The notes under the pieces were generated by a model. That model was not told the DNA's origin, did no database searches, and saw only the letters and a list, made by a program, of their open reading frames with translations. Source: Selenomonas sp. FOBRC6 (GTDB lineage Bacteria; Bacillota; Negativicutes; Selenomonadales; Selenomonadaceae). From it: a stretch of 40,973 nt of DNA. Of this stretch, positions 33,668-40,973 are shown in pieces. Location of the stretch: contig NZ_ALKG01000053.1 of NCBI RefSeq assembly GCF_000286455.1, positions 1 through 40,973 of the forward strand. The letters are read 5' to 3'. A program made the translations under genes and the position numbers. Each line of letters opens with the position of its first letter. The first letter of the stretch is position 1.

Positions 33668-35098
33668 TTACGCTCTCTTCCAGCGCACGCCCGTCGGCGT
33701 GTCCTCGAGCACAACGCCCGCCTCTTTGAGCCCGTCACGTATCTTGTCGGCGACCGCCCAATTCTTTGCTGTACGCGCCTCCTGACGAATGCCGATGATG
33801 AGATCCATCAGCGCATCGGCAAGCCCATCGTCCGCAGCAGCCGCCTCCTCCTGCTCAAAGATGCCGATGATCTCCGCCATCGCATGATAGGCGTCCGCTG
33901 CTTTCTTGAAGTTCGCCGCATCGAATGCTGCGCCGCGCTCCACCTCCTGATGGTAGCGGTTGATCTCCTTAGCAAGGCCGAACATCTGACTGATGGCAAG
34001 CGCCGTATTGAAGTCGTCGTCCATCGCCGCATCGAAGTCGTGCAGGAAGGTCTCCGCCTGCGCCGCAAGTTCCGCCGCCGTATCCGACGCGCCCTCGCGA
34101 GCGGAGAGATCCGTAATCACTGCATTTGCATTGCGCAGACGCTCGAGCGCCGTCTGCGCCTCATGCAGGCGCTCGTCGCTGAAATCGAGCGGGCTGCGGT
34201 AATGCGTCTGCAGGATGAAGAAGCGGATGACCTCGCCCGGGAACTCCTTGAGGATGTCCTTGACTGTGAAGAAGTTGTTCTTCGACTTCGACATCTTCTC
34301 ATTGTCAATCGTGATAAAGCCGTTGTGCAGCCAATAGCGCGCAAATTTCTCGTCGCCGTCGATGCAAGGCTCCGCCTGTGCGATCTCGTTCTCGTGATGC
34401 GGGAAGATGAGATCGTTGCCGCCGCCGTGGAAGTCAAACACCTCGCCGAGGTATTTCACGGACATTGCCGAGCACTCGATGTGCCAGCCGGGGCGCCCTG
34501 CCCCCCACGGACTCTCCCACGAGGGTTCACCCGGCTTTGCCGCCTTCCAGAGCGCAAAGTCCATCGGATGCTCCTTCGTCTCGTTGACCTCGACGCGTGC
34601 GCCCGCTTCCATATCGTCGAGGCTGCGCCCGCTGAGGCGGCCATAGTGCGCGAACGCCTCCACACGGTAGTAGACATCGCCCGCCTCGGTCACGTACGCA
34701 TAGCCGCGCGCAATCAGCGTCTCGATCATGCGGATGATGTCCTCCATCGTCTCGGAGACGCGTGGGAACACATCGGCACGGCGCACGTTGAGCGCATCCA
34801 TCGCCTTAAAATATGCGGCAATGTAGCGGTCGGAGATCTCCTTCCACGTCACGCCCTCGCGGTTCGCGGCATTGATGATCTTATCGTCCACATCCGTGAA
34901 GTTCTGGATGTAGCGCACCGCATAGCCTTTGCGCACCAGATAGCGGCGGATGACATCCCATGTGACGAAGGGACGTGCGTTCCCAATGTGCGGATCGTTG
35001 TACGGCGTCACGCCGCAGCAGTAAATGCTGACCTCGCCCGCACGCAGTGGGTGAAACTCTTCCTTTTTTCGCGTCATTGTATTGTAAACGGTAAGCAT
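33668..35098 (-). CDS. cysS: Cysteinyl-tRNA synthetase
   Basis: Class I aminoacyl-tRNA synthetase charging tRNA-Cys. 476 aa. HIGN signature in CCGVTPYNDPHIGNARPF-type sequence (27-44), KMSKS in EKMSKSKNNFF, and zinc ligands in WHIECSAM and GGGNDLIFPHHENEIAQ. The C-terminal anticodon-binding domain is intact. The GVTPYND spelling before HIGN differs from the common GPTVY. The ATG at 35098 follows GGGGGAG, 10 bp after cysE, and it precedes mrnC by 3 bp. Confidence 0.97.
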   Translation of the reverse strand: MLTVYNTMTRKKEEFHPLRAGEVSIYCCGVTPYNDPHIGNARPFVTWDVIRRYLVRKGYAVRYIQNFTDVDDKIINAANREGVTWKEISDRYIAAYFKAMDALNVRRADVFPRVSETMEDIIRMIETLIARGYAYVTEAGDVYYRVEAFAHYGRLSGRSLDDMEAGARVEVNETKEHPMDFALWKAAKPGEPSWESPWGAGRPGWHIECSAMSVKYLGEVFDFHGGGNDLIFPHHENEIAQAEPCIDGDEKFARYWLHNGFITIDNEKMSKSKNNFFTVKDILKEFPGEVIRFFILQTHYRSPLDFSDERLHEAQTALERLRNANAVITDLSAREGASDTAAELAAQAETFLHDFDAAMDDDFNTALAISQMFGLAKEINRYHQEVERGAAFDAANFKKAADAYHAMAEIIGIFEQEEAAAADDGLADALMDLIIGIRQEARTAKNWAVADKIRDGLKEAGVVLEDTPTGVRWKRA

Positions 35099-35108
35099 GA
35101 TACTCCCC

Positions 35109-35831
35109 CTATTTCCGTTGTTCCAGTTCCGAGAGGCGTGACTTCAGCGCCTCAATCTCCTGCCGCATCTGCTCAATCATCTCTGCCTCTGGATCGGGCA
35201 GCATATCGTGATCGAGGTCGACATCCAGCTCGCTCGCAAGCTCCTCTGCACTCTCCTCACACTCGAGCGAGAGTTCGCGCGCACGGTGGAACTCCGCCTC
35301 CGTGCGCACGCGCTGCCCGTTCATGACAACAATGCGTCCCGGGATGCCGACGACGGTTGCGTGCGCGGGCACGGGTCTCAGCACAACAGAGCCGGCGCCG
35401 ATCTTCGCATGATCGCCGACCGTGAACGAGCCGAGCACCTTTGCCCCCGATGCAACGACGACGTTATTGCCGAGCGTCGGGTGGCGCTTGCCCTTCTCCT
35501 TACCCGTGCCGCCAAGCGTCACGCCTTGATAGAGCGTGACATTCCTGCCGAGCTCCGCCGTCTCGCCGATAACGATGCCCGTGCCGTGGTCGATGAAGAG
35601 GCCTTCGCCGATCGTCGCGCCCGGATGGATCTCAATGCCCGTCAGGAGACGACCGAAATTGGAGATCAGTCGAGGGATGAGCACCCAACCGCGTTTATAG
35701 AGCTCATGCGCAATGCGGTGCAGCCAGATGGCGTGCAGCCCGCCGTAACAGAGCAGCACCTCAATCGTACTGCGCGCCGCAGGGTCGCGCTCAAAGACAA
35801 CGCGAATATCACGCTTTATCCTCGCGAACAT
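35109..35831 (-). CDS. cysE: Serine O-acetyltransferase
   Basis: Makes O-acetylserine from serine and acetyl-CoA, the first step of cysteine synthesis. 240 aa. A helical N-terminal part ([20 protein letters not shown]) precedes the left-handed beta-helix with hexapeptide repeats: [35 protein letters not shown] and the C-terminal cap IPGRIVV. The catalytic His lies in FIDHGTG. About 50 extra C-terminal residues are acidic and end in a coiled coil. The open frame to 35960 was rejected: GAGG lies 8 nt before the ATG at 35831. It leads the cysE-cysS-mrnC-thyX-rlmB-yacP cluster. Confidence 0.96.
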   Translation of the reverse strand: MFARIKRDIRVVFERDPAARSTIEVLLCYGGLHAIWLHRIAHELYKRGWVLIPRLISNFGRLLTGIEIHPGATIGEGLFIDHGTGIVIGETAELGRNVTLYQGVTLGGTGKEKGKRHPTLGNNVVVASGAKVLGSFTVGDHAKIGAGSVVLRPVPAHATVVGIPGRIVVMNGQRVRTEAEFHRARELSLECEESAEELASELDVDLDHDMLPDPEAEMIEQMRQEIEALKSRLSELEQRK

Positions 35832-35875
35832 AACAGCTTCCTCTCCCCCGAATGCCAGATGTGCAGCAAAAGAAA

Positions 35876-35909
35876 TGCGCCCGCGCCTCTTCAGAGACGC
35901 CGACGCGCA
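35876..35909 (-). other. Hairpin in the cysE leader
   Basis: On the minus strand TGCGC pairs with GCGCA, and inside it GCGTCTC pairs with GAGGCGC around loop TGAA. ATTTCTTTTG follows. It could be a weak attenuator, but there is no T-box sequence here. Confidence 0.4.
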
Positions 35910-35931
35910 GATCGCCTTTGATTTCTTCCTT

Positions 35932-35960
35932 ATTTTAGCAAAAAAACACGTGCTTGACAA
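35932..35960 (-). promoter_or_regulatory. Promoter of the cysE-cysS cluster
   Basis: Minus strand TTGTCA (35955-35960), 17 nt, TAAAAT (35932-35937). It lies inside the terminator hairpin of the ComFB-like gene and gives a leader of about 95 nt to cysE. Confidence 0.75.
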
Positions 35961-35982
35961 ATTTTATCTGCGCGTGTTTTTT
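35940..35982 (-). terminator. Terminator after the ComFB-like gene
   Basis: AAAAAACACG (35941-35950) and CGTGTTTTTT (35973-35982) form a perfect 10-bp stem. The minus strand ends in a run of seven T. The loop contains the -35 of the cysE promoter. Confidence 0.72.
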
Positions 35983-35995
35983 CATATAGGAGCTG

Positions 35996-36295
35996 CTATT
36001 GCCGCAGTCCCTCTTCGTTTCGTCCGTGATGCGGCTGACCGCCGACAATCTGCATTGCGCGCATGGTCTCGGTCAGCACCTCCACCTCATACTGGAGTTC
36101 CATGCCCTCAACGCGCTGCAGGACATCGCCCTTATGGGTGGAGACATAGCGCGGCGGGAGGTTGTTCAGTGCAATCATCATCATATCCGTACGGCACCGA
36201 TCACACATGCAGATTTCGGGATACTGCGGTGCGAGGCGATTCAGCATATATGCAACGGCATCCTCCATATAGTTCTTAAACGGCAAGTGCTGCAT
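35996..36295 (-). CDS. ComFB family protein
   Basis: A 99-aa protein of the late-competence ComFB family. Features: HLPFKNYMEDAVAYMLN at the N-terminus, then the Cys cluster CMCDRCRTDMMMIALNNLPP, and YVSTHKGDV. In Bacillus comFB lies in the comF operon with unclear function; cyanobacterial members have been reported to bind cyclic di-GMP. The ATG at 36295 has AAAGGAG 8 nt upstream; the longer frame from 36328 overlaps the preceding gene. It follows the Hsp70-like gene by 29 bp with no terminator between, so the two are probably cotranscribed. Confidence 0.85.
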   Translation of the reverse strand: MQHLPFKNYMEDAVAYMLNRLAPQYPEICMCDRCRTDMMMIALNNLPPRYVSTHKGDVLQRVEGMELQYEVEVLTETMRAMQIVGGQPHHGRNEEGLRQ

Positions 36296-36324
36296 CACGT
36301 ATCTCCTTTCCGTTGAGAAGAGGG

Positions 36325-38994
36325 TCAACCAAGACGGACTGTGTAGATCGTACCCTTGTAGGTCTTTGCCGCCAGAGATTTCTCCGTGGCAACGGTGTAT
36401 TCGATCGTATTCGGAGACTTCTTGCGGATGTAGACGCCGACCTCATCATCGTCGCTCACGTCCGCATCGTCGATCATGCAGCGCACCATGCGCACCTCTG
36501 CAGCCTTCATATGCCCCTTCAATGCGCGTGGCTCCTGCGTATAGTAAAGCTCGAACTCATCCTCATCCGCATAGGTAAAATACGTCCACACACCGTAGTC
36601 GACGCGCGCATCAATGTCCACCTTGAAGCAGCCGCGCTCGTTCAGGCTGCCGAGGAAATACGGAAAGAGGAGTTCATCGTGCTCGTCCACGTTCTTGTTG
36701 ATGATCTTGACATCCTTTCCTCCCTTGCGGCAGCGCAGGAGTCCAAACGCAACACCCGTCTTGCCTGTGCGCAGACGGTCAAAGCCGTCGTGGAGAAGCT
36801 TTTTCTCCTTCTCCTCGTCCTCCATACCGAGCGGCAGATAGAGACGAAATGGTGCATCCTTGCTCTGTGTGGGCAACACCTTGGCATTTGCCTCCGGCTT
36901 CTTGCCCGTCGCATCCGTCTTGTCGGCGGGATGATCGGACGTCAGTTGATGCAGTGCCTTAATCTGACGTGCGATGTACTCATCGAAGAGCTTGCGCACC
37001 ATCGGCGCCTTGCAGGAGTTGCCAGCGAGGAAGATGTGGATCTGGCGCACATCGCGCCCCTTGAACGCCGCCGCCATCGCCTGGAAGAAATTCTCGACAC
37101 CACGGCGAATGCGTTCCTCAAGTGTCCGCTCCAGTTTGCGCACGTCGATGTGCAGGCTGATCTCTGCGCGGTTCCCCGCGTTGCCTGTCTTCTCTGAGGA
37201 GAACAGCGTGATCTTCGTATCGAAGCTGTCCCCCGCTGCAAACTCCTCATAGCCCTCACGCCGCTCCCAGAAGGGACGCAGGCGCTCCGCGAGGATCTTG
37301 TTGTTGAGATGTGAGGCCGCGTCACGGGTCTCACGCACGAGCGCCTCCGCCCCTGCAAAGGTCTCGCTCTCGGGCGGCAGTGCAAAGGTGATCTTGTGCT
37401 GACGCATCTCCGCGAGATTGTCCTTGAACACCTCGTAGGCGAGCAGCTCGAGGATGTTCTCGCCGCCGAGATACATGTCGCTGCCGAAACCAAACTGCTC
37501 GATGACGAATTTGCGCCGCCCGTTCTCGGGCACATACTCCACGCCAAAGTCAAAGTCGGTTGTGCCGCCACCGAAGTCGAAGACGCCGTACGCGACTTCC
37601 TCTCCCACGCGCTTTGGCTCGAGCCCGTATGCCTCGAGTGCGCTGATCGCATATGCCGCCGGCTCATTCGCGCCGTCGTAGACACGGAAGCGCCGCATCA
37701 TCTCGGGATCGTCCAGCAGAGCCTTCGGCAATGTCTTTCTGAGACCGCGCTCGAAGCTCATGCGGATATGCTCACGTACGCTCTTCTCATACCCCACAGG
37801 GAAGGAGAGGATGTAGTCGAGATAGATGTTGCGGTGCATATTGTTGATATAGAGACCAAGATAGTAGGCATAGATCTCAATCGGGTCAAACCCGCCCGCA
37901 TCGAGCGGCTGCGTCTCCGCATACGGCTTGACCTCCTGGATGTAGCCGCGCCTGTCCTTGAGGATCGGTGAGTTCGCCGTGTCACGCGTCCAGCGCTTGA
38001 GTTCGCTGAACACGGAGTAGTAGACGGCGATGCCTTCCGTGGACTGGCGCTCAAAGATTGCATCCGCCGCCTGATGGGACGCCGTCACCTGTGCCCACTC
38101 CGTATAGGGACGTCCCTCGCGCGCGCGATAGAGCTGCTTAAACTTCTCGATATCGATCAGCTCGATTGCCGTCGGGTTCTCATAGTCCTGAATCGTCGGC
38201 TCGTTCTCGTAGTCACCCTTGCCAATGCGCAGAAGGCGTGCCTCGCGGTCACGACAGACGACAACTGTGCTGCGCGTACCAAAGTCAATAGCGCAGGTGC
38301 CGTTCATGATGACATCCATCTGCGGCGGGCGCGCCACGAGGAAATCCGTCGGCGGCAGACGCAGGCAGACACTGTCCTCACGCCCCTCTTCCGTCAGTTC
38401 TTCATAGAGATCCCAATGCCCGAGGCTCATATCCGTCAGGAGACGCTCCGCATAGGGCTGAATGTTTGCGCGCACATGATCCGTATACAGGAGTGCCTTT
38501 TTAAACGGCTCAATGGAGAAGTCAAGTGCCACCGAACCCGTATTGATCGCCGTTTCGATCACACTCTGAATATCGAAGGTGATGCCGAAGATCGTCTCTT
38601 TGAACCGACCGGCCACAACATCCTCGGCAAAGCGATTATGATCGAAGAGGAGCTGATCCTCCTCAATGCGGATGTAGGAGCGAATCTTCGGATACTCCGC
38701 AACGAGGCGGCGCAGGCGCTCCTCCTGCTCATGCGAGACATCCTCTGCGTTGAATTCATCTGCAATCCACTTCAGGAAACTCTGTGCGCCGCTCTTCTCT
38801 GTCGCGAGCGAGAACATATACTTCTTGTTGACGATGGATGCCGTCTCATCCTTCAGCTCCGCAATATCCCTACCGATCTGCTGCCCGAAACGAAGCGAAC
38901 TCTCATAGAAAAACTGCCGGAACGCATCTTTTTTCAAATGTAAGCTGCGCATGAGCACCGGGCGTACCGCTGCCTGCACCTCTTTTCGCGCCAT
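36325..38994 (-). CDS. Large Hsp70/actin-fold ATPase with unrecognised N- and C-terminal regions
   Basis: An 889-aa cytosolic protein. The Hsp70-type ATPase core starts unusually late: phosphate-1 motif AIDFGTRST (235-243), phosphate-2 GVFDFGGGTTDFDFG (470-484) and adenosine motif HIFLAGNSCKAP (653-664). Before it lie about 225 helical residues that I do not recognise; after it a charged linker (680-712) and about 175 residues, mostly beta, with no DnaK substrate-domain similarity. It is therefore not DnaK or HscA. A stand-alone Hsp70-like chaperone or regulatory ATPase is the safest description. The ATG at 38994 follows AGGAG. No clear promoter was seen; the preceding 87 bp are AT-rich. Confidence 0.75.
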   Translation of the reverse strand: MARKEVQAAVRPVLMRSLHLKKDAFRQFFYESSLRFGQQIGRDIAELKDETASIVNKKYMFSLATEKSGAQSFLKWIADEFNAEDVSHEQEERLRRLVAEYPKIRSYIRIEEDQLLFDHNRFAEDVVAGRFKETIFGITFDIQSVIETAINTGSVALDFSIEPFKKALLYTDHVRANIQPYAERLLTDMSLGHWDLYEELTEEGREDSVCLRLPPTDFLVARPPQMDVIMNGTCAIDFGTRSTVVVCRDREARLLRIGKGDYENEPTIQDYENPTAIELIDIEKFKQLYRAREGRPYTEWAQVTASHQAADAIFERQSTEGIAVYYSVFSELKRWTRDTANSPILKDRRGYIQEVKPYAETQPLDAGGFDPIEIYAYYLGLYINNMHRNIYLDYILSFPVGYEKSVREHIRMSFERGLRKTLPKALLDDPEMMRRFRVYDGANEPAAYAISALEAYGLEPKRVGEEVAYGVFDFGGGTTDFDFGVEYVPENGRRKFVIEQFGFGSDMYLGGENILELLAYEVFKDNLAEMRQHKITFALPPESETFAGAEALVRETRDAASHLNNKILAERLRPFWERREGYEEFAAGDSFDTKITLFSSEKTGNAGNRAEISLHIDVRKLERTLEERIRRGVENFFQAMAAAFKGRDVRQIHIFLAGNSCKAPMVRKLFDEYIARQIKALHQLTSDHPADKTDATGKKPEANAKVLPTQSKDAPFRLYLPLGMEDEEKEKKLLHDGFDRLRTGKTGVAFGLLRCRKGGKDVKIINKNVDEHDELLFPYFLGSLNERGCFKVDIDARVDYGVWTYFTYADEDEFELYYTQEPRALKGHMKAAEVRMVRCMIDDADVSDDDEVGVYIRKKSPNTIEYTVATEKSLAAKTYKGTIYTVRLG

Positions 38995-39081
38995 TCATTC
39001 ATCTCCTAACGAAAAAATAAAATTCCCTTCCTGTAAATATTCTTCACAGTCCATCAAAATCCTTTTTCAGTTTTTCCTAAT

Positions 39082-39111
39082 AAAAAAAGTCCTGCGGAAA
39101 TTCCACAGGAC
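39082..39111 (-). terminator. Terminator after tRNA-Arg
   Basis: On the minus strand GTCCTGTGG pairs with CCGCAGGAC (one G-U pair), loop AATTT, followed by seven T. It lies just past the tRNA 3' end and probably also separates the upstream genes from the Hsp70-like gene. Confidence 0.92.
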
Positions 39112-39122
39112 AGATTTACATA

Positions 39123-39197
39123 TGGTGCGCTCGGCGGGAGTCGAACCCACGCTTTCAGCTCCGGAGGCTAACGTCCTATCCACTGGACTACGAGCGC
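39123..39197 (-). tRNA. tRNA-Arg, anticodon CCG
   Basis: On the minus strand: acceptor GCGCTCG/CGAGCGC, D arm GTCC/GGAC, anticodon stem TTAGC/GCTGA (one G-U pair) with loop CTCCGGA giving anticodon CCG, T arm GTGGG/CCCGC with loop TTCGACT, discriminator A and encoded CCA. It reads CGG codons. Confidence 0.96.
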
Positions 39198-39209
39198 AAG
39201 GCACTTTGC

Positions 39210-39238
39210 ATTATAACTGAAAACAAATTATTTGTCGA
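39210..39238 (-). promoter_or_regulatory. Promoter of tRNA-Arg
   Basis: Minus strand TCGACA (39233-39238), 17 nt, TATAAT (39210-39215). The -35 lies in the last codons of the preceding hypothetical gene, directly before its stop codon. The -10 is 12 bp from the tRNA 5' end. Confidence 0.75.
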
Positions 39239-39932
39239 GCAGTTTTTCATCGTCCTCCTGCTCTCCGCCGCGCTCTCCTGCCTCCTCATGTGACGAAGAA
39301 ACAGGGGCAAAGTAGCGGCGGATGAGCCCAACCTCATCGCTGATAAAGAGAGCGACAGGAGACTCACGGAGCATGACCAACTCCAAAAGACGCGCCTGCT
39401 CAGCCGGATTCTGCTCCTTCATCGCCGCGGGATCAGCTGCGGCGCGCGTCAGCGTGATCGCCTTCTGCTCGGCTGCGGCATAGTCATTCGTCTTTGCGAG
39501 GATGACGGCAAGAGGATCATAGACGCGGTTCGAGAGCTCCGTCGGCGGCGCATTATGCTCGATGCGCGCGCGCAGCTCCTGCGTGTCCCGCTCGAGATCC
39601 ACAAGGCGCACGTAGGTAATCTCGAGATCCGTCTCTCCCTCCTTCGCATCGGAAAGGATCTGATGATAGCGCATCCAATTGCGGTCAAGTTCTGCGATCT
39701 GTTTCTGATATGTACCCCACCATGGCGTGAAAAGCTCCTGCTCCCGCGCAATGGCAGCGCGTTCCTCGAGCGTCAGCGGCTCCGGTGTACGCTCTGCTGT
39801 CTGTATACGAAAGACAATGCCGCCCAGTACGATGAGCAGGGTAACAAAGATCAGAAAGACCCTCCGCGGCAGATAGCGAAACAGAATGATGAGCAGCAGG
39901 ATGACAAGGATCGCCAAGATATAGATCAGCAT
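39228..39932 (-). CDS. Membrane-anchored hypothetical protein
   Basis: A 234-aa protein I do not recognise. Two hydrophobic segments at about 2-19 and 25-43, separated by LPRR, anchor it; the rest (about 50-234) is a charged, mainly helical domain with coiled-coil potential (ERDTQELRARIEHN) and an acidic Glu-rich C-terminus. No catalytic motif is seen. The ATG at 39932 follows GGAGGAG, 23 bp after the Crp/Fnr gene, so it is likely cotranscribed with it. Confidence 0.75.
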   Translation of the reverse strand: MLIYILAILVILLLIILFRYLPRRVFLIFVTLLIVLGGIVFRIQTAERTPEPLTLEERAAIAREQELFTPWWGTYQKQIAELDRNWMRYHQILSDAKEGETDLEITYVRLVDLERDTQELRARIEHNAPPTELSNRVYDPLAVILAKTNDYAAAEQKAITLTRAAADPAAMKEQNPAEQARLLELVMLRESPVALFISDEVGLIRRYFAPVSSSHEEAGERGGEQEDDEKLLDK

Positions 39933-39955
39933 GAACTCCTCCGATCAAACATGAG

Positions 39956-40648
39956 TCAGGTGCCTGCACGCTCCTGAAGTGCCGCACGGTTCAAGATGTG
40001 GATGCAGCCTCTGGAGGTCTGCACCAAGCCCTCCTGACTGAAATCTCGCATGAGGCGACTGACGACCTCACGAGCCGTACCGAGATACTGCGCCGTCTCC
40101 TCATGGGTCAGGCGGATCTCATCGCCCGCCATACGCGCCGACTCTGTGAGCAGGAATTTAGCAAGCCGCCGCTCAGCCGAAGTGAAGAGCATCTGCTGGA
40201 ATTTCCACAGCATTTCGGATAGGCGCACAACGGCGTGCTCATAAGCATGCGCACGCACTTCGACATTTGCACAGAGAATTTCCCGCACGGTCTCTGTATC
40301 CGAGACAAAGAGCTCCGTATTCTTGGTCGCATCAATAGCGATGTCGTAAGAATTGGTTCCCAGAAAGGACGTACTTGCAAGAAGGGCAACATCTCCGTCA
40401 CGCAGAAAGTAGAGCGTGAACTCGCGCCCCTCCTCCGAGAGGATGTAGACGCGCAGCGTACCGGATATGATATGCAGCGTTCCCGCGCATTCAAGCGGGC
40501 CGCGATGAACAGACGCCCCCTTTTTATAGCGGACGAAACGCGTATCCGAGATCAGCTTATCCCGCTGCGCAGCAGTAAGCCCATTCCAGAGATCAAATTG
40601 ATCGATATGATCCCGAAAATGACGGTCTTCCGCAATATGCGCCTTCAT
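39956..40648 (-). CDS. Crp/Fnr family transcriptional regulator
   Basis: A 230-aa regulator. The N-terminal cyclic-nucleotide-binding fold spans about 20-125 (YKKGASVHRGP, TLHIISGTLRVYILSEEGRE) and the C-terminal winged helix about 150-222, with recognition-helix stretch THEETAQYLGTAREVVSRLM. No Cys cluster suited to an Fe-S centre is seen at the N-terminus, so it is not FNR-like in sensing. The frame is open to 40936, but the ATG at 40648 has AAGGGGGG 7 nt upstream. Ligand and targets are unknown. It follows the flavoprotein gene by 37 bp. Confidence 0.92.
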   Translation of the reverse strand: MKAHIAEDRHFRDHIDQFDLWNGLTAAQRDKLISDTRFVRYKKGASVHRGPLECAGTLHIISGTLRVYILSEEGREFTLYFLRDGDVALLASTSFLGTNSYDIAIDATKNTELFVSDTETVREILCANVEVRAHAYEHAVVRLSEMLWKFQQMLFTSAERRLAKFLLTESARMAGDEIRLTHEETAQYLGTAREVVSRLMRDFSQEGLVQTSRGCIHILNRAALQERAGT

Positions 40649-40685
40649 ATCCGTCCCCCCTTTTTTCTTCTCTCCCAGTGAGCCT

Positions 40686-40973
40686 CTATCCCTTACGCAG
40701 ATACCGCACGGCGGCAAGCCCCGCCTCAGCGCCCTCATAGACCGCCTTTGCAATTTGCAGGAGGCCGCCCGTACAATCTCCCGCTGCATAGACGCCGGGG
40801 GCATTCGTCTCCATATGCTCGCCCACAACAATTTTCCCGTCACTGAGCACGACGCCAAGTTTGCGCGCCAGCTCCATGCTCCCCGCCGTCCCAATCGCCA
40901 TGAAAATGCCATCCACATCCATGGCCGTATCATCATCGAAGACGATGCGCTGCACGCGGCGTACCCCCTCGAT
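40686..40973 (-). CDS. Thioredoxin-reductase-like FAD/NAD(P) oxidoreductase, C-terminal part
   Basis: The last 95 residues of a flavoprotein; the 5' part lies beyond the right edge and the frame is open to the end of the window. The FAD-binding C-terminal motif PGVYAAGDCTGG is preceded by DGIFMAIGTAGSM and followed by QIAKAVYEGAEAGLAAVRYL, the pattern of thioredoxin reductase and alkyl hydroperoxide reductase F relatives. The redox-active Cys pair, if present, is outside. It lies directly upstream of the Crp/Fnr gene on the same strand. Confidence 0.85.
   Translation of the reverse strand: MEGVRRVQRIVFDDDTAMDVDGIFMAIGTAGSMELARKLGVVLSDGKIVVGEHMETNAPGVYAAGDCTGGLLQIAKAVYEGAEAGLAAVRYLRKG

Noticed and set aside
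33143-35326. + strand open frame of 727 codons across mrnC, cysS and part of cysE
   Set aside because: Covers three clear minus-strand genes; no motif or ribosome-binding site.
35832-35960. Longer CysE reading frame from 35960
   Set aside because: It starts in the -35 region of the promoter and has no SD; the ATG at 35831 has both SD and family-typical N-terminus.
35832-35995. T-box riboswitch upstream of cysE-cysS
   Set aside because: Cysteine T-boxes often precede this cluster, but the leader is only about 95 nt and lacks the conserved AGGGTGGNACCGCG element.
40649-40936. N-terminal extension of the Crp/Fnr gene
   Set aside because: It overlaps the flavoprotein gene, and the ATG at 40648 has a strong SD.
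1-40973. CRISPR array, insertion sequence or prophage
   Set aside because: No regularly spaced repeats, transposase, integrase or phage structural motifs were seen in any frame.

Overview
The window looks like a chromosomal segment of a Gram-negative-type Firmicute of the Negativicutes, most likely a Selenomonas relative. Reasons: fairly high GC, Shine-Dalgarno-led genes with frequent GTG/TTG starts, and Firmicutes gene orders (ylxM-ffh-rpsP-khpA-ylqD-rimM; cysE-cysS-mrnC-thyX-rlmB-yacP; tsaE-tsaB-rimI-tsaD). The assignment rests on gene content only. There are no CRISPR arrays, IS elements or phage genes.

Layout. 1-3200: 5' end of an ABC ATPase gene, an aldo/keto reductase, and an AlbA-type/GHKL-type regulator. 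3256-8418: mannitol operon mtlR-mtlA-mtlD. 8557-11203: t6A tRNA-modification operon tsaE-tsaB-rimI-tsaD. 11343-14703: translation/SRP operon ylxM-ffh-rpsP-khpA-ylqD-rimM, driven by a consensus promoter; the usual trmD-rplS end is not attached. 14818-16989: an AT-richer two-gene island with a bacterial-type PARG fused to an unassigned domain and a uracil-DNA-glycosylase-fold protein. 17143-25197: a DUF438/hemerythrin/PAS sensor, clpB, a long glutamine synthetase and, divergently, a DUF4153 membrane protein. 25238-26727: an SsuBC/TauBC-like ABC pair without a binding protein. 26887-31130 (+ strand): trkA with two different trkH genes. 31193-35831: the cysE-to-yacP cluster. 35996-38994: a large unusual Hsp70/actin-fold ATPase with a downstream ComFB-like gene. 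39123-40973: tRNA-Arg(CCG), a membrane-anchored hypothetical protein, a Crp/Fnr regulator and the end of a thioredoxin-reductase-like flavoprotein gene.

Most of the window is housekeeping. The two places most likely to hold poorly described biology are the PARG/UDG-like island (14818-16989) and the Hsp70-like/ComFB pair (35996-38994). Intergenic space is used tightly: several promoters lie inside or directly against the terminator of the preceding gene (ylxM, cysE, tRNA-Arg, the UDG-like gene). All promoter, operator and terminator calls were made by eye from hexamers and inverted repeats, not by folding software.
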